Source: Winogradskyella marina (GTDB taxonomy: Bacteria > Bacteroidota > Bacteroidia > Flavobacteriales > Flavobacteriaceae). Taken from it: a stretch of DNA of 64,000 nucleotides. The stretch lies in contig NZ_JADOET010000002.1 in the NCBI RefSeq assembly GCF_015645385.1, positions 62,001 through 126,000 on the forward strand, read 5' to 3'. This document shows positions 34,801 through 42,411 of the stretch, piece after piece. Below the pieces are notes generated by a model that did no database searches, had not been told where the DNA came from, and was given only the letters and a program-made list of their open reading frames with translations. Position 1 is the stretch's first letter; each line of letters starts with the position of its first letter. The position numbers and the translations under genes were made by a program.

Positions 34801-35273
34801 AAACCATCATCATAAAGTCCATTTCCATTAGAATCACCTTTATCCCAATTAGTATAAACTTCTTTTACTTGATATTCGTGATTGTTATTAAGATTAATAG
34901 TTTTATGATAAACGTATGAAATATCACCATTAACACCTGAATCAAAACTAATTGAAGTATCCGAACCAAAACCAATTGTTCTATTTAATTCATTACCTGG
35001 GGTACCAGAATGATATTGTACTTCAATTTTTATTTCATTAGGGCTGACATAAAAAGTATCATAAGAAAAACCAGAAATATCAAGAGAATCTGCATGACTA
35101 GCAGTAAAACCTGTACCAATAACGGTGATTACCCCATTTTCAGCTACTCTTCTAGGTATAATTTCGGTTACAACAGCTTGTGAAAAAGACAAGACACTAA
35201 ACAAAAGCATAAATGCAGTTAATAGTCTTTTAGACATTAAAAAAGAAAAAACAGTGTGTATAATTGTTTTCAT
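31899..35273 (-). CDS. Large secreted T9SS cargo protein with IPT/TIG domain (copy 2)
   Basis: A 1124-residue paralogue of copy 1. Signal peptide (LLTAFMLLFSVLSFSQ), IPT/TIG domain (EIIPRRVAENGVITVIGTGF), then shared blocks such as DGFWRSDWFDSSDNETMPNA, NHDLLGFKM, GVPNNGDIDFP and HWNLIGNPYPSSIDAEKFL, and a type A sorting tail (VEVYDINGKQIVSH, ending TKKLIN). A second ATG at 35237 may be the true start, as it begins a compact signal peptide. It is encoded 124 bp upstream of copy 1 on the same strand. A T9SS-exported surface or adhesin-like role is inferred. Confidence 0.88.
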   Translation of the reverse strand: MKTIIHTVFSFLMSKRLLTAFMLLFSVLSFSQAVVTEIIPRRVAENGVITVIGTGFTASHADSLDISGFSYDTFYVSPNEIKIEVQYHSGTPGNELNRTIGFGSDTSISFDSGVNGDISYVYHKTINLNNNHEYQVKEVYTNWDKGDSNGNGLYDDGFWRSDWFDSSDNETMPNANHDLLGFKMRYNGKDIVFSTGVQEDVLEANLTLFGIADINDPTEYISQEFRAYSTNGVSGNPHSGNFIATADLIDGFEDSRFYNENVTATVLDVIIDGENGLGMGTGITNFNQSAEIKFYSGNGNVGGLDDVPDLLITQIADPRGFDLYYYADVDGNVVGTPIKLGISNSDSNPKRLFEWRLDLYRMDLSRSYDLSTSAGGSFGHTETRPYRMVAFKLDDFGITSSNIGDIDVINVGAGGGSDMAFIAYNKAAFDIKAPIVEKAPLSRYICRFPMNSDLNFEALGGVEGGFTTDFEGLTPAEEADIISNEAINYQWYKGYSAIDTETSTDFTLLETLPQSFIEGVIYKVRISNTYGAIDVPFTVKDGGIPFTWDNSADSGAGDWVKPSIYSEFTIEDKDRNLVFSEDYNKDVDLVGCNCTVQPNKTVIIPSERTLTLYNEIIIEPAIAEIKDIDDVVVVPAVPQGTFTLEDDASLVQINHENVENKGPITVKRKADDLQKYDYVYWSSPVVNAPFTAIPGTLKFEWNTNEGVGNWVAPATSSMSTGRGYIARVPADGDYLATFKGVPNNGDIDFPVEKTSDSDGMDPEDTHWNLIGNPYPSSIDAEKFLTGNTNIEGAVYLWKHEGAPSSIHDDPFYGSFALNYGNQYIAYNATGSSNPPTDEIEVDEEYNDDLKIASGQGFFVKVTDDTVPVTFTNKMRYDEATLNGYNNSGFYRDSEDSSISIEKQLVWLNLSNETNLASTALIGYVDGATEGKDRLYDAYANSDGFNLYSLISEEEKMVIQGLPLPFVDTNIVPLGLELLQNGIYNIAIADVRGSLFEAQEQDIYLEDTYTGEVHDLRVAPYTFTGEAGIFNDRFVLRYTPSISLSIDEVSNTNTYAYINDAMLFVRSSNTIKSVEVYDINGKQIVSHMSNDNRDTFSTDFNFAKGVYIVAIKLDNGSIVTKKLIN

Positions 35274-35381
35274 AGGTTTTGTATTTTAGTTATGCATCTT
35301 AAATGTTATGAATTGTTATTACTTTTTAAGACTGGGTCTTTACAGAAATAACACTTCTATGTAAATTTGGGTTAGGCCACG

Positions 35382-35389
35382 CAAACATA
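35382..35389 (-). promoter_or_regulatory. Candidate -7 box for the T9SS cargo pair
   Basis: CAAACATA on the plus strand reads TATGTTTG on the minus strand (TAnnTTTG), about 110 bp before the copy-2 start. No TTG partner at 19 bp. Confidence 0.4.
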
Positions 35390-35534
35390 TATTGCTTTAT
35401 GTGATAACTAAAATAAACTAGTTAATGTGTAAGCTAAATTCTTTGAAATGCATTACATCACAGTGTAACTCACACAAAAACTGTATTTTAAATCTTACAA
35501 GAAGAAGGTGTTGGGCAAGATCTACTAATTGTTT

Positions 35535-36638
35535 CTAGATTATTTCAAACAATTTTCCTGGTAAAGGCCTAATGACACCTTTTAATTCCATGTTTAGTAA
35601 AATACCTGCCAATTTATACGTTGGCATTTCACAACGTAAGGCTATGACATCTAACAACTCTTTGTTATTGTCTTTAAGGAAGTTATAGATTATTTTTTCA
35701 TCGGGATCTAATTCTACAAATAGCTGTTGTTGAATGGCTGGTTTTTTATCCGATTCCAAATCCCAATTTAACATATACGGTACATCTAAAGGATTTGATA
35801 GTAAATGGGCTTTCTGAAATTTTATTAAATTATTACAACCTACACTTTGGCTATCCGTTGTTCGTCCTGGAACAGCAAACACTTCCCTATTGTATGAATT
35901 AGCAATATCTGCAGTGACTAAACTTCCACCTTTTTCGGCAGATTCTATAACAATGGTCGCTTCGCTTAATCCAGCGATAATACGGTTACGTTTTAAAAAA
36001 TTATTTCTATCAAAGGCATCTGTACTCCAAAAATCGGTGTAAAATCCACCATGGTTTTCTATATCTGCCACATACTTCTTGTGTACTTTAGGATATATCT
36101 GATTAAGACCATGAGCCAAGCAACCTATAGTTTGTAAATTGTGCTTTACGGCAGCTTTTTGCGCTGTGATATCTGTTCCGTAGGCAAAACCAGACACTAT
36201 AATTGGGTTAAATGGAGACAAAGCTTCTACTAGCTTTTCACAAAACGAAATACCACTTGTCGTGATTTTTCGAGCACCAACAATACTGATAATACGTTGC
36301 TGTTTTATATTAATATTTCCCGACTGGAATAAAACTATTGGTCCATCAATACAATGCTTTAAACGTTCTGGATAGGTGTCTTCGGTGAAATAATGTGTAA
36401 TGATGTTGTTATCTTTTATGAACTTTAATTCTTGTTCGGCGTCTTCGAGATGAATTTTATCAAACAAACCTTGAATGGTAATGCTTCCGATTCCATCAAT
36501 TTTTAAAATATTCGATTTTTTTTCATTTAAAACCGCTTCTGCAGATCCGCAATGATTAATCAACTTTTTAGCCGTTGTTGCTCCAATTTTTGGAACATGT
36601 TGTAACGCTAATGCATATATAAGTTGTTGATCTGTCAT
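35535..36638 (-). CDS. dprA: DNA-protecting protein DprA
   Basis: Starting at the ATG at 36638 (MTDQQLIYALALQHVPKIGA) the protein is 367 residues. An HhH-like N-terminal domain (HVPKIGATTAKKLI, KIDGIGSITIQGL) precedes the Rossmann DprA domain with VGARKITTSGISFCEKLVEA, VSGFAYGTDITAQKA and SAEKGGSLVTADIA. A winged-helix domain (about 305-367) closes it. DprA loads RecA on incoming single-stranded DNA in natural transformation. The open frame reaches 36677, but those extra 13 residues are not DprA-like. It appears to be a single gene. Confidence 0.93.
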   Translation of the reverse strand: MTDQQLIYALALQHVPKIGATTAKKLINHCGSAEAVLNEKKSNILKIDGIGSITIQGLFDKIHLEDAEQELKFIKDNNIITHYFTEDTYPERLKHCIDGPIVLFQSGNINIKQQRIISIVGARKITTSGISFCEKLVEALSPFNPIIVSGFAYGTDITAQKAAVKHNLQTIGCLAHGLNQIYPKVHKKYVADIENHGGFYTDFWSTDAFDRNNFLKRNRIIAGLSEATIVIESAEKGGSLVTADIANSYNREVFAVPGRTTDSQSVGCNNLIKFQKAHLLSNPLDVPYMLNWDLESDKKPAIQQQLFVELDPDEKIIYNFLKDNNKELLDVIALRCEMPTYKLAGILLNMELKGVIRPLPGKLFEII

Positions 36639-37042
36639 TGAAAACGAAGTAGTTAAAGATAATATTCCTACATACACGAATATAATTATTTAATTCTGAA
36701 CAGATTATAGTTTCATTAAAGAAGTCCATAAATAATATGATTACTGCATCGCAAAAATAATTGTCTTGAAAAGCCATTACTCGTTATTATATTAAAACTA
36801 AAAAAAGGTTCTCGATACATCCCGACCAAAATGTCGAAAGACTCGAACTGACGAACTGATCCCTATGCCTGAGATTTAAATACAAATCACTTTACTTTTG
36901 AGCTGTAAACACCAAATTACATAAATATTTTAGACACAAATTCATAGTAAATCAAACACATAGAAAAAAATCTATTTTGATGTTAATAAATAAACGAAAC
37001 TTCACTTCGTTCAGAAATAAAAATTTTTAACTTTGTCTTCAT
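36639..37042. other. Gene-free stretch between dprA and the HU/SPOR gene
   Basis: A roughly 400-bp divergent intergenic region. It contains a decayed GATACATCCCGACC...GTCGAAAGACTCGAACTGACG segment (36812-36860) of the same kind as the TTGAGCGC elements, and the promoter box of the HU/SPOR gene. No coding sequence is seen. Confidence 0.6.
37028..37035 (+). promoter_or_regulatory. -7 promoter box of the HU/SPOR gene, leaderless arrangement
   Basis: TAACTTTG ends 7 bp before the ATG at 37043, so the transcript would start at or very near the start codon. Confidence 0.5.
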
Positions 37043-37981
37043 ATGCAGTTAGAGACTTACATTAGCGACCTTTTATACCGATACGATTGTGTTACTGTTC
37101 CAGAATTTGGAGCATTTTTGACACAACGTGTTTCGGCAAAAATTCATGAAACCACACATACGTTTTACCCTCCAAAAAAAGCCTTGTCTTTTAACGAGCA
37201 ATTACAACAAAACGATGGTTTATTGGCTAACTATATTGCTGAGGTTGAAAAAATACCATACGCAACAGCGCTAAATAAAATCTCTAGGCAAGTAAGATCT
37301 ATTAAGTCGTTTTTAGTTGAAGGTGAAACTATTCAACTAAAAAATATTGGTGAAATGGTTTTAAACACCGATGGAAAGATTCAATTTGATCCATCTAGTC
37401 ATATTAATTATTTGACGGATGCCTTTGGACTATCGCACTTTTCTTCTTCAGACATTTCTCGCGAAGTTTACAAGGAAACCGTAGAAGTCATTGAAGAAAC
37501 TGCACCAATTGTATTAACACCAGAAAAACGTTCTAACCGTAACTGGTTAAAATATGCAGCTGCAGCTGTTGTTTTATTAGGTATAGGCACTTTTGGTGGT
37601 ACAACGTATTACAACAACACCATTGAAGATCACAATCAATTAGCACAAGAGCAAGCCAATGAGCAACTCGATGCTAAAGTGCAAGAAGCCACTTTTGTGA
37701 TTAGTAACCCATTACCTGCGGCAACATTATCTGTTAAAAAACAAACTGGAAATTACCACATTGTTGCTGGTGCTTTTAGAGTGGAAGCTAATTCTAAAAA
37801 GAAAGTCAACCAACTAAGAGAACAAGGATTTAAAGCACGACAAATTGGTGCCAACCGCTATGGACTGCATGAAGTGGTTTATGCTAGTTTTGAAACCAGA
37901 GCTGAAGCACAAAATGAACTTTTTAAAATTCGTAGTGAGCACAACCGTGATGCTTGGTTGTTGATTAAGAAACTTGACTAG
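37043..37981 (+). CDS. HU-CCDC81-like / transmembrane / SPOR domain protein
   Basis: A 312-residue protein. Residues 1-60 and 60-137 match the two bacterial HU-CCDC81-like domains (QLETYISDLLYRYDCVTVPE; TIQLKNIGEMVLNTDGKIQF). A transmembrane helix is at 169-188 (LKYAAAAVVLLGIGTFGGTT), and residues 236-312 are a SPOR domain (GNYHIVAGAFRVEANSKKKV). SPOR domains bind denuded glycan strands at division sites. The topology places HU-like domains in the cytoplasm and SPOR in the periplasm, suggesting a septum-associated role; DNA binding is not shown by sequence. Confidence 0.87.
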   Translation: MQLETYISDLLYRYDCVTVPEFGAFLTQRVSAKIHETTHTFYPPKKALSFNEQLQQNDGLLANYIAEVEKIPYATALNKISRQVRSIKSFLVEGETIQLKNIGEMVLNTDGKIQFDPSSHINYLTDAFGLSHFSSSDISREVYKETVEVIEETAPIVLTPEKRSNRNWLKYAAAAVVLLGIGTFGGTTYYNNTIEDHNQLAQEQANEQLDAKVQEATFVISNPLPAATLSVKKQTGNYHIVAGAFRVEANSKKKVNQLREQGFKARQIGANRYGLHEVVYASFETRAEAQNELFKIRSEHNRDAWLLIKKLD

Positions 37982-38371
37982 GTTCCTTTCTGACACGAAT
38001 TACATTAATTGACACAACGTTTTACGGCTTTACGACTTTGCGTGGAATAGAATTACACAAAGATCCATAGAGGTTACACAGAGGTTCGCGGAGTTTACAC
38101 GGAGATTCACAGAGATAAAAGTGTTAATAATTTGCGGCTTAGCGACGTTGCGTGGAATAGTTCTACACAGAGACCGATAGAGTTTACTCCGAGATTCACT
38201 GCGAGAAATTTGACCAAGCTTACTTAGAAACTTTAATAGATTGATCTAATCTTTTTATTCGCCGAACTTTTTTCACTTTTCACTTTTTACTTTTTACTTT
38301 TTACTTTTTACGCACAATAATACTCCTTCATCCTAAAATCGCTTTATCTTTGCACAAATTTTAAATTTCCT
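37982..38371. repeat. Degenerate repeat region with heptamer tract
   Basis: No gene. Two decayed copies of a unit (CGGCTTTACGACTTTGCGTGG at about 38023, CGGCTTAGCGACGTTGCGTGG at about 38137), each followed by CACAGAG/CACGGAG-rich sequence. At 38268-38310 there is a tandem CTTTTTA/CTTTTCA heptamer run of about six units, ending just before the promoter of the thioesterase gene. Confidence 0.7.
38345..38352 (+). promoter_or_regulatory. -7 promoter box of the thioesterase gene
   Basis: TATCTTTG, followed by GCACAAATTTTAAA and the ATG 19 bp later. The same TATCTTTGCACAAA context precedes the PaaE-type gene at 60398. Confidence 0.55.
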
Positions 38372-38881
38372 ATGCCATCTAGAACCGCATTTCAGTCTAA
38401 AACCATTGTTACCGATTTGGTATTACCAAGCGAAACTAATCCTATCAATAACTTATTTGGTGGTGAACTATTAGCTCGTATGGACCGAGCAGCTAGTATT
38501 TCTGCCAGAAGACACTCTAGACGTATAGTTGTAACTGCATCTGTAAATCATGTGGCCTTTAATAGAGCTGTACCGTTAGGTAGCGTTGTAATGATTGAGG
38601 CTAAAGTATCGAGAGCATTTTCATCTTCTATGGAAGTATATATGGATGTTTGGATTGAAGATAGAGAGTCTGGCGAATGTATTAAAGCCAACGAAGCCAT
38701 CTACACCTTTGTTGCTGTAGACGAAACAGGACGACCTGTTAGAGTACCAGAATTGGTGCCTGAAACAGAATTAGAAAAACAACGTTTTGACGCTGCTTTA
38801 CGTAGAAAACAATTAAGTTTAGTCTTAGCAGGAAAGATGAAGCCTGAAGATGCAACAGAACTTAAAGCACTTTTCGAGTAG
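38372..38881 (+). CDS. Acyl-CoA thioesterase, hotdog fold
   Basis: A 169-residue protein of the YciA/BACH type. The catalytic hotdog block is NPINNLFGGELLARMDRAAS with the aspartate in the helix, followed by VVTASVNHVAFNRAVPLGS. It hydrolyses fatty acyl-CoA to free acid and CoA in the cytoplasm. Chain-length preference cannot be told. It is monocistronic, behind a TATCTTTG promoter box. Confidence 0.93.
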   Translation: MPSRTAFQSKTIVTDLVLPSETNPINNLFGGELLARMDRAASISARRHSRRIVVTASVNHVAFNRAVPLGSVVMIEAKVSRAFSSSMEVYMDVWIEDRESGECIKANEAIYTFVAVDETGRPVRVPELVPETELEKQRFDAALRRKQLSLVLAGKMKPEDATELKALFE

Positions 38882-38894
38882 TATTCTGACTGTT

Positions 38895-40118
38895 CTATTG
38901 TCTTGCCAACCAAGATTCAGGATTCAACTTTAGATTACTTTTGTAAATTCTAAAATCAAGAAGAGTTTCACCCGTTATTTTGTTAGTAAACACTTCACCT
39001 ATAACTTGACCTGTGGTAATTTTATCTCCTTTTTTTACGTAAAGTTTTGAGAGATTATGGTAAATGGTTAAATAGTCTCCATGCCTGATTAATATCGTAG
39101 GATTTCCTCGTTTCATCACATGAATTGAAGACACCACACCATTAAAAACGGCTTTAACTTCTGCATTGGTCTCAGTCGCTATTTTTACACCAGAATGGTT
39201 AACTTCTACCGAACTATCCGTTAACGAACGTGTTTTACCAAATTTTCCTTTAATGACACCTCTAGACACTGGCCATCCTAATTTACCTTTGTTGGCAGCA
39301 AAACTTGAGGCTAATTTTTTAGCTTCAGGTGTTAACACAAATTTTCCGGTAGACGATTTATTACCTGCTTCTTTATTTGATGCAGCAATAGCTTCGGCAA
39401 TTAAACGGTCTATTTCTTTATCTAATCGGTCTGCTTCTTGCTTTTTTGTTTTTATCTGTAAAGCAAATTTGCTCATATCAGACTTTATTGAAGCCATTAA
39501 AGCTTCACGTTCTTTTAATTCACCTTCCAATTCGCGTTTAGCAACTCGATTTTCTTCAATAAGCTTTTGCTTATCTTCTTTTTGTTTAGACAACTGAATA
39601 TTTAACTCTTGTAATTCTTTTGTTTTAACCTTTATGGCTTCCCCTTGCTCTTTCTGATAATCTCTATATTGCCTTATATATTGCAATCGTTTATAAGCTT
39701 GCTGAAAGTTGCGCGAGGAGAGTAAAAACATCACTTTACTTTGTTCAGATTTGCTTTTATAAGATTTTACAACCATTGCAGAATAGTCGTCCTTTAATTC
39801 TTGTAGTTGCGTTCTTAAGCTAGTGATTTCTTCTTGATTAGCATTAATTTCGCGCGTTAACAAATTGGCTTGTTCGTTAGTAATTCTAATTAAATTTTTT
39901 CTAACGTTTACCTTATAATTAATGTCTTCAATAAGCGTAATTGCAGACTTTTCCTCTTTCTTTTTGGTGAATAGTAATGCATTGATTTGCTTAATCTCTC
40001 GTAGCTTTTGTTGACGTTGTGCTTCTAACTCTTTTTGTCTGTCACTTTGAGCGTACAGTGAAAAGCAGGACAATAAAAGTCCAAATACTAGAGTAATATA
40101 AAACCGATTGTTAGTCAT
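38895..40118 (-). CDS. EnvC-like LytM-domain protein, catalytic site degenerate
   Basis: A 407-residue exported protein: signal peptide (cleavage near SLYAQ, about 24), a coiled coil of about 220 residues rich in Lys/Glu/Gln, and a C-terminal M23/LytM domain (about 285-407). The zinc-ligand sites are changed: NHSGVKIA stands where enzymes have HxGxD, and LDFRIY where they have HxHFE. It is therefore probably an amidase activator like EnvC rather than an endopeptidase. It is the third gene of a TPR-DUF4292-EnvC operon, starting one base from the DUF4292 stop. Confidence 0.88.
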   Translation of the reverse strand: MTNNRFYITLVFGLLLSCFSLYAQSDRQKELEAQRQQKLREIKQINALLFTKKKEEKSAITLIEDINYKVNVRKNLIRITNEQANLLTREINANQEEITSLRTQLQELKDDYSAMVVKSYKSKSEQSKVMFLLSSRNFQQAYKRLQYIRQYRDYQKEQGEAIKVKTKELQELNIQLSKQKEDKQKLIEENRVAKRELEGELKEREALMASIKSDMSKFALQIKTKKQEADRLDKEIDRLIAEAIAASNKEAGNKSSTGKFVLTPEAKKLASSFAANKGKLGWPVSRGVIKGKFGKTRSLTDSSVEVNHSGVKIATETNAEVKAVFNGVVSSIHVMKRGNPTILIRHGDYLTIYHNLSKLYVKKGDKITTGQVIGEVFTNKITGETLLDFRIYKSNLKLNPESWLARQ

Positions 40119-40912
40119 TATTTGATTTCAATTTCTTTATAACCTGAAGGAATATTAAACGGAAAACGCACTTCACCGTCCAAAGATACCGATTTAAACT
40201 CCATGGTAATAGCAACTTCGTCAGTATCTTCTACGGCTATAATTCTTATGTTTTCTGGCACAATTTGCTTATCAACCTTTTGATACGACGAATAATCAAC
40301 TTGAAGCATTCGTTTTTTTAACATTTGTTGCATTTGTAAGCTATCCATTTTAAAATGTGAAGGGTTAATTAAATAAAATAACTCTATTAATGCATTTTGA
40401 TCTTTTGGGTTAATTGCATAAGAATTATTATTTACTGAAACCTGATAAGGTTCGTCATCAAGATCGTAGATAGCCTGACCTAAAAGGATATTTTGTACTT
40501 TCATGAAATCGAGATCAATACCTACAACATCACTGAGCAGTTTATAGTCTCCATCAAAATATTCGTTGTCTAATTTATTATAAAACTTCACTTTGTCTGG
40601 AGTAATCATCATACGTGCCATGCCTAATATAGATTCACTTAACCATATCACTTTATCCTTTTCCATTCGCAAAGTAAAGCCAGCTCCTTGTGAATTGTTA
40701 TTCTGAGAAATATCGATTTTTACTCTAGCTTTCAAAGTTTTAAAGTCAACCTCATTCTTTTGGTGTTGTTTAATCACTTGTTTTGCTGAAAGTTTATCAC
40801 TAGCTTCTCCAGAGGCTATAACACGTTTTGCCGAATTACAACTAAATGCAACGGTTATTAAAAAGACACTTAGTGTCCATTTTATATGTCTATGTACTTG
40901 AGGTAACTTCAT
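40118..40912 (-). CDS. DUF4292 lipoprotein
   Basis: A 264-residue protein with signal peptide and lipobox ITVAFSC (Cys near 25), then an antiparallel beta domain. Sequences such as KARVKIDISQNN, GAGFTLRMEKDKVIWLSESI and MARMMITPDKVKFYNKLDN match the LolA/LolB-like DUF4292 family. A role in outer-membrane lipoprotein or envelope traffic is plausible by fold but unproven. It lies between a TPR protein and an EnvC-like protein with overlaps of 1-3 bp, so the three likely act together in the envelope. Confidence 0.85.
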   Translation of the reverse strand: MKLPQVHRHIKWTLSVFLITVAFSCNSAKRVIASGEASDKLSAKQVIKQHQKNEVDFKTLKARVKIDISQNNNSQGAGFTLRMEKDKVIWLSESILGMARMMITPDKVKFYNKLDNEYFDGDYKLLSDVVGIDLDFMKVQNILLGQAIYDLDDEPYQVSVNNNSYAINPKDQNALIELFYLINPSHFKMDSLQMQQMLKKRMLQVDYSSYQKVDKQIVPENIRIIAVEDTDEVAITMEFKSVSLDGEVRFPFNIPSGYKEIEIK

Positions 40913-40915
40913 TAA

Positions 40916-42274
40916 TTATTGAGCTTTTAGGGCTTTTGCCTTTTTAGCAAACGTTTCAGATTTACTAATATTATTTAAGGCTTTGTGTGCGATGCTTAAT
41001 TCGGAATAAAAGTCAGCCTCCATACTTGGGTTATCAATTAAAAAATCTAATCCCATTTCTAAATTATCAATCGCCTTTTTAGGTGCGCCCAAATTATTAT
41101 TTGCCACAGCATTTACTAAATATAAAATAGGTTGCGCTGGATAAAGTTCTAAAGCCTGCTCACTATCTGTTATAACCGCATTATAATCCTTTAAATCTAA
41201 CTGAAGTAATAAGACGTCTTTAATTAATTTAAAGTCGTTAGGGCTTTGCTTTAAGGCTTCTTTAAAATTTGAAAGTGCTTTTGCTTTATCTCCTGCTTTT
41301 AAATAGTATTGTCCTAAGTCGCTATGCGTTTGTGCGTCTTTGTTGCCATCAATAAGGGATGTAATATCAATTAAATCGGTTTCATACTCAGGGTTTGTAG
41401 CCACAAAAGCGACAAAATCCTTAAGAACTTTAGCTTTAGCATCTGCATTTATTTCTGGGCTTGTTAAAACCGTTTTTACAGAACTAATAGCGTCTTCTAC
41501 CTTGTTATCTTGAAGATAAAATTTATACAAAGCCAAGTGCACAAATTTAGAATCTGGCTTTACTTTCAATAAATTTTGTGCGGCTTTAAAAGCATTCTTT
41601 TTATCGCCTGTTTGGCTGTATCTGTAAATGAGTTTTAAATGATTGTCTTCGTTATTAGGATTGTTAGCAATACGCTGTTCAAGGTTTTCAATACGATCAT
41701 CTGCATTTCCCGTAATGCTATAAATATCGTTACGCATGGCATCTCTAGACTCGCTTAAACCGAACTCTTCATCTAATTCGTCTAATATATTTAAGGCTTG
41801 CTTATATTTCTCTTCTCTAACATAAAGTGCCGCTAAATCTTCTTTATAATCTGGATGGTATTTTACCAACTGCTTTATGGTTTTTAACGCATTTCTAATA
41901 TCATCTTGCTGAAAATACACATCGTAGAGCTCATCTAGAAACCAAACATTATCGGGTTGCATATCGATGGCTTTTTTTAAGTTTTCTTCTGCAGCACCAA
42001 AGTTTTTGAGTTTGTTGTAGTTTTTTCCTAACTCGAAATAAATTACTGGCTTACTACTGTCTAAATTCAAACATTTATGAAGTGCATCAACAGCTCTACC
42101 GTAATTCTCAATGCCTTTTTGCTTTAAGGCTTCAAAAAAGTGTTCTTGAAATTCATCTTCTACATTGCCTAAGTCGTCATCTGGTCTTTTATTGAAATCG
42201 ACTTGGGCATGCGCCATCTGCGGAATGAAGACTATTCCGAGCAGAAGCATTATTATGTAGCATTGTTTTTTCAT
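40916..42274 (-). CDS. Tetratricopeptide-repeat periplasmic protein
   Basis: A 452-residue exported protein: signal peptide (cleavage near MAHAQ, 24) and about ten TPR units, e.g. AVDALHKCLNLDSSKPVIYF, AEENLKKAIDMQPDNVWFL and ALSNFKEALKQSPNDFKLI. TPRs act as protein-binding scaffolds; partners are unknown, but the gene is in an operon with a DUF4292 lipoprotein and an EnvC-like protein, suggesting a cell-envelope role. The gap to the next gene upstream is 137 bp. Confidence 0.85.
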   Translation of the reverse strand: MKKQCYIIMLLLGIVFIPQMAHAQVDFNKRPDDDLGNVEDEFQEHFFEALKQKGIENYGRAVDALHKCLNLDSSKPVIYFELGKNYNKLKNFGAAEENLKKAIDMQPDNVWFLDELYDVYFQQDDIRNALKTIKQLVKYHPDYKEDLAALYVREEKYKQALNILDELDEEFGLSESRDAMRNDIYSITGNADDRIENLEQRIANNPNNEDNHLKLIYRYSQTGDKKNAFKAAQNLLKVKPDSKFVHLALYKFYLQDNKVEDAISSVKTVLTSPEINADAKAKVLKDFVAFVATNPEYETDLIDITSLIDGNKDAQTHSDLGQYYLKAGDKAKALSNFKEALKQSPNDFKLIKDVLLLQLDLKDYNAVITDSEQALELYPAQPILYLVNAVANNNLGAPKKAIDNLEMGLDFLIDNPSMEADFYSELSIAHKALNNISKSETFAKKAKALKAQ

Positions 42275-42411
42275 CTGTTGTTCACTTTGATACCGAGCCT
42301 CTCATTTTAATAGAGGCTTAGACAAGCTCAGCATAACCTAATCACTGACAAAAGTTATTCCAAAAACTAAATTTAACTAAAAATAAAGCAGTTTCAGCTT
42401 TTGCAAAGATT

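Noticed and set aside
36639-36677. N-terminal extension of DprA
   Set aside because: The extra 13 residues do not resemble DprA; MTDQQLIYAL at 36638 is the typical start.
37982-38310. CRISPR array
   Set aside because: The repeats are decayed, unevenly spaced and without conserved spacers of constant length; no cas genes are present.
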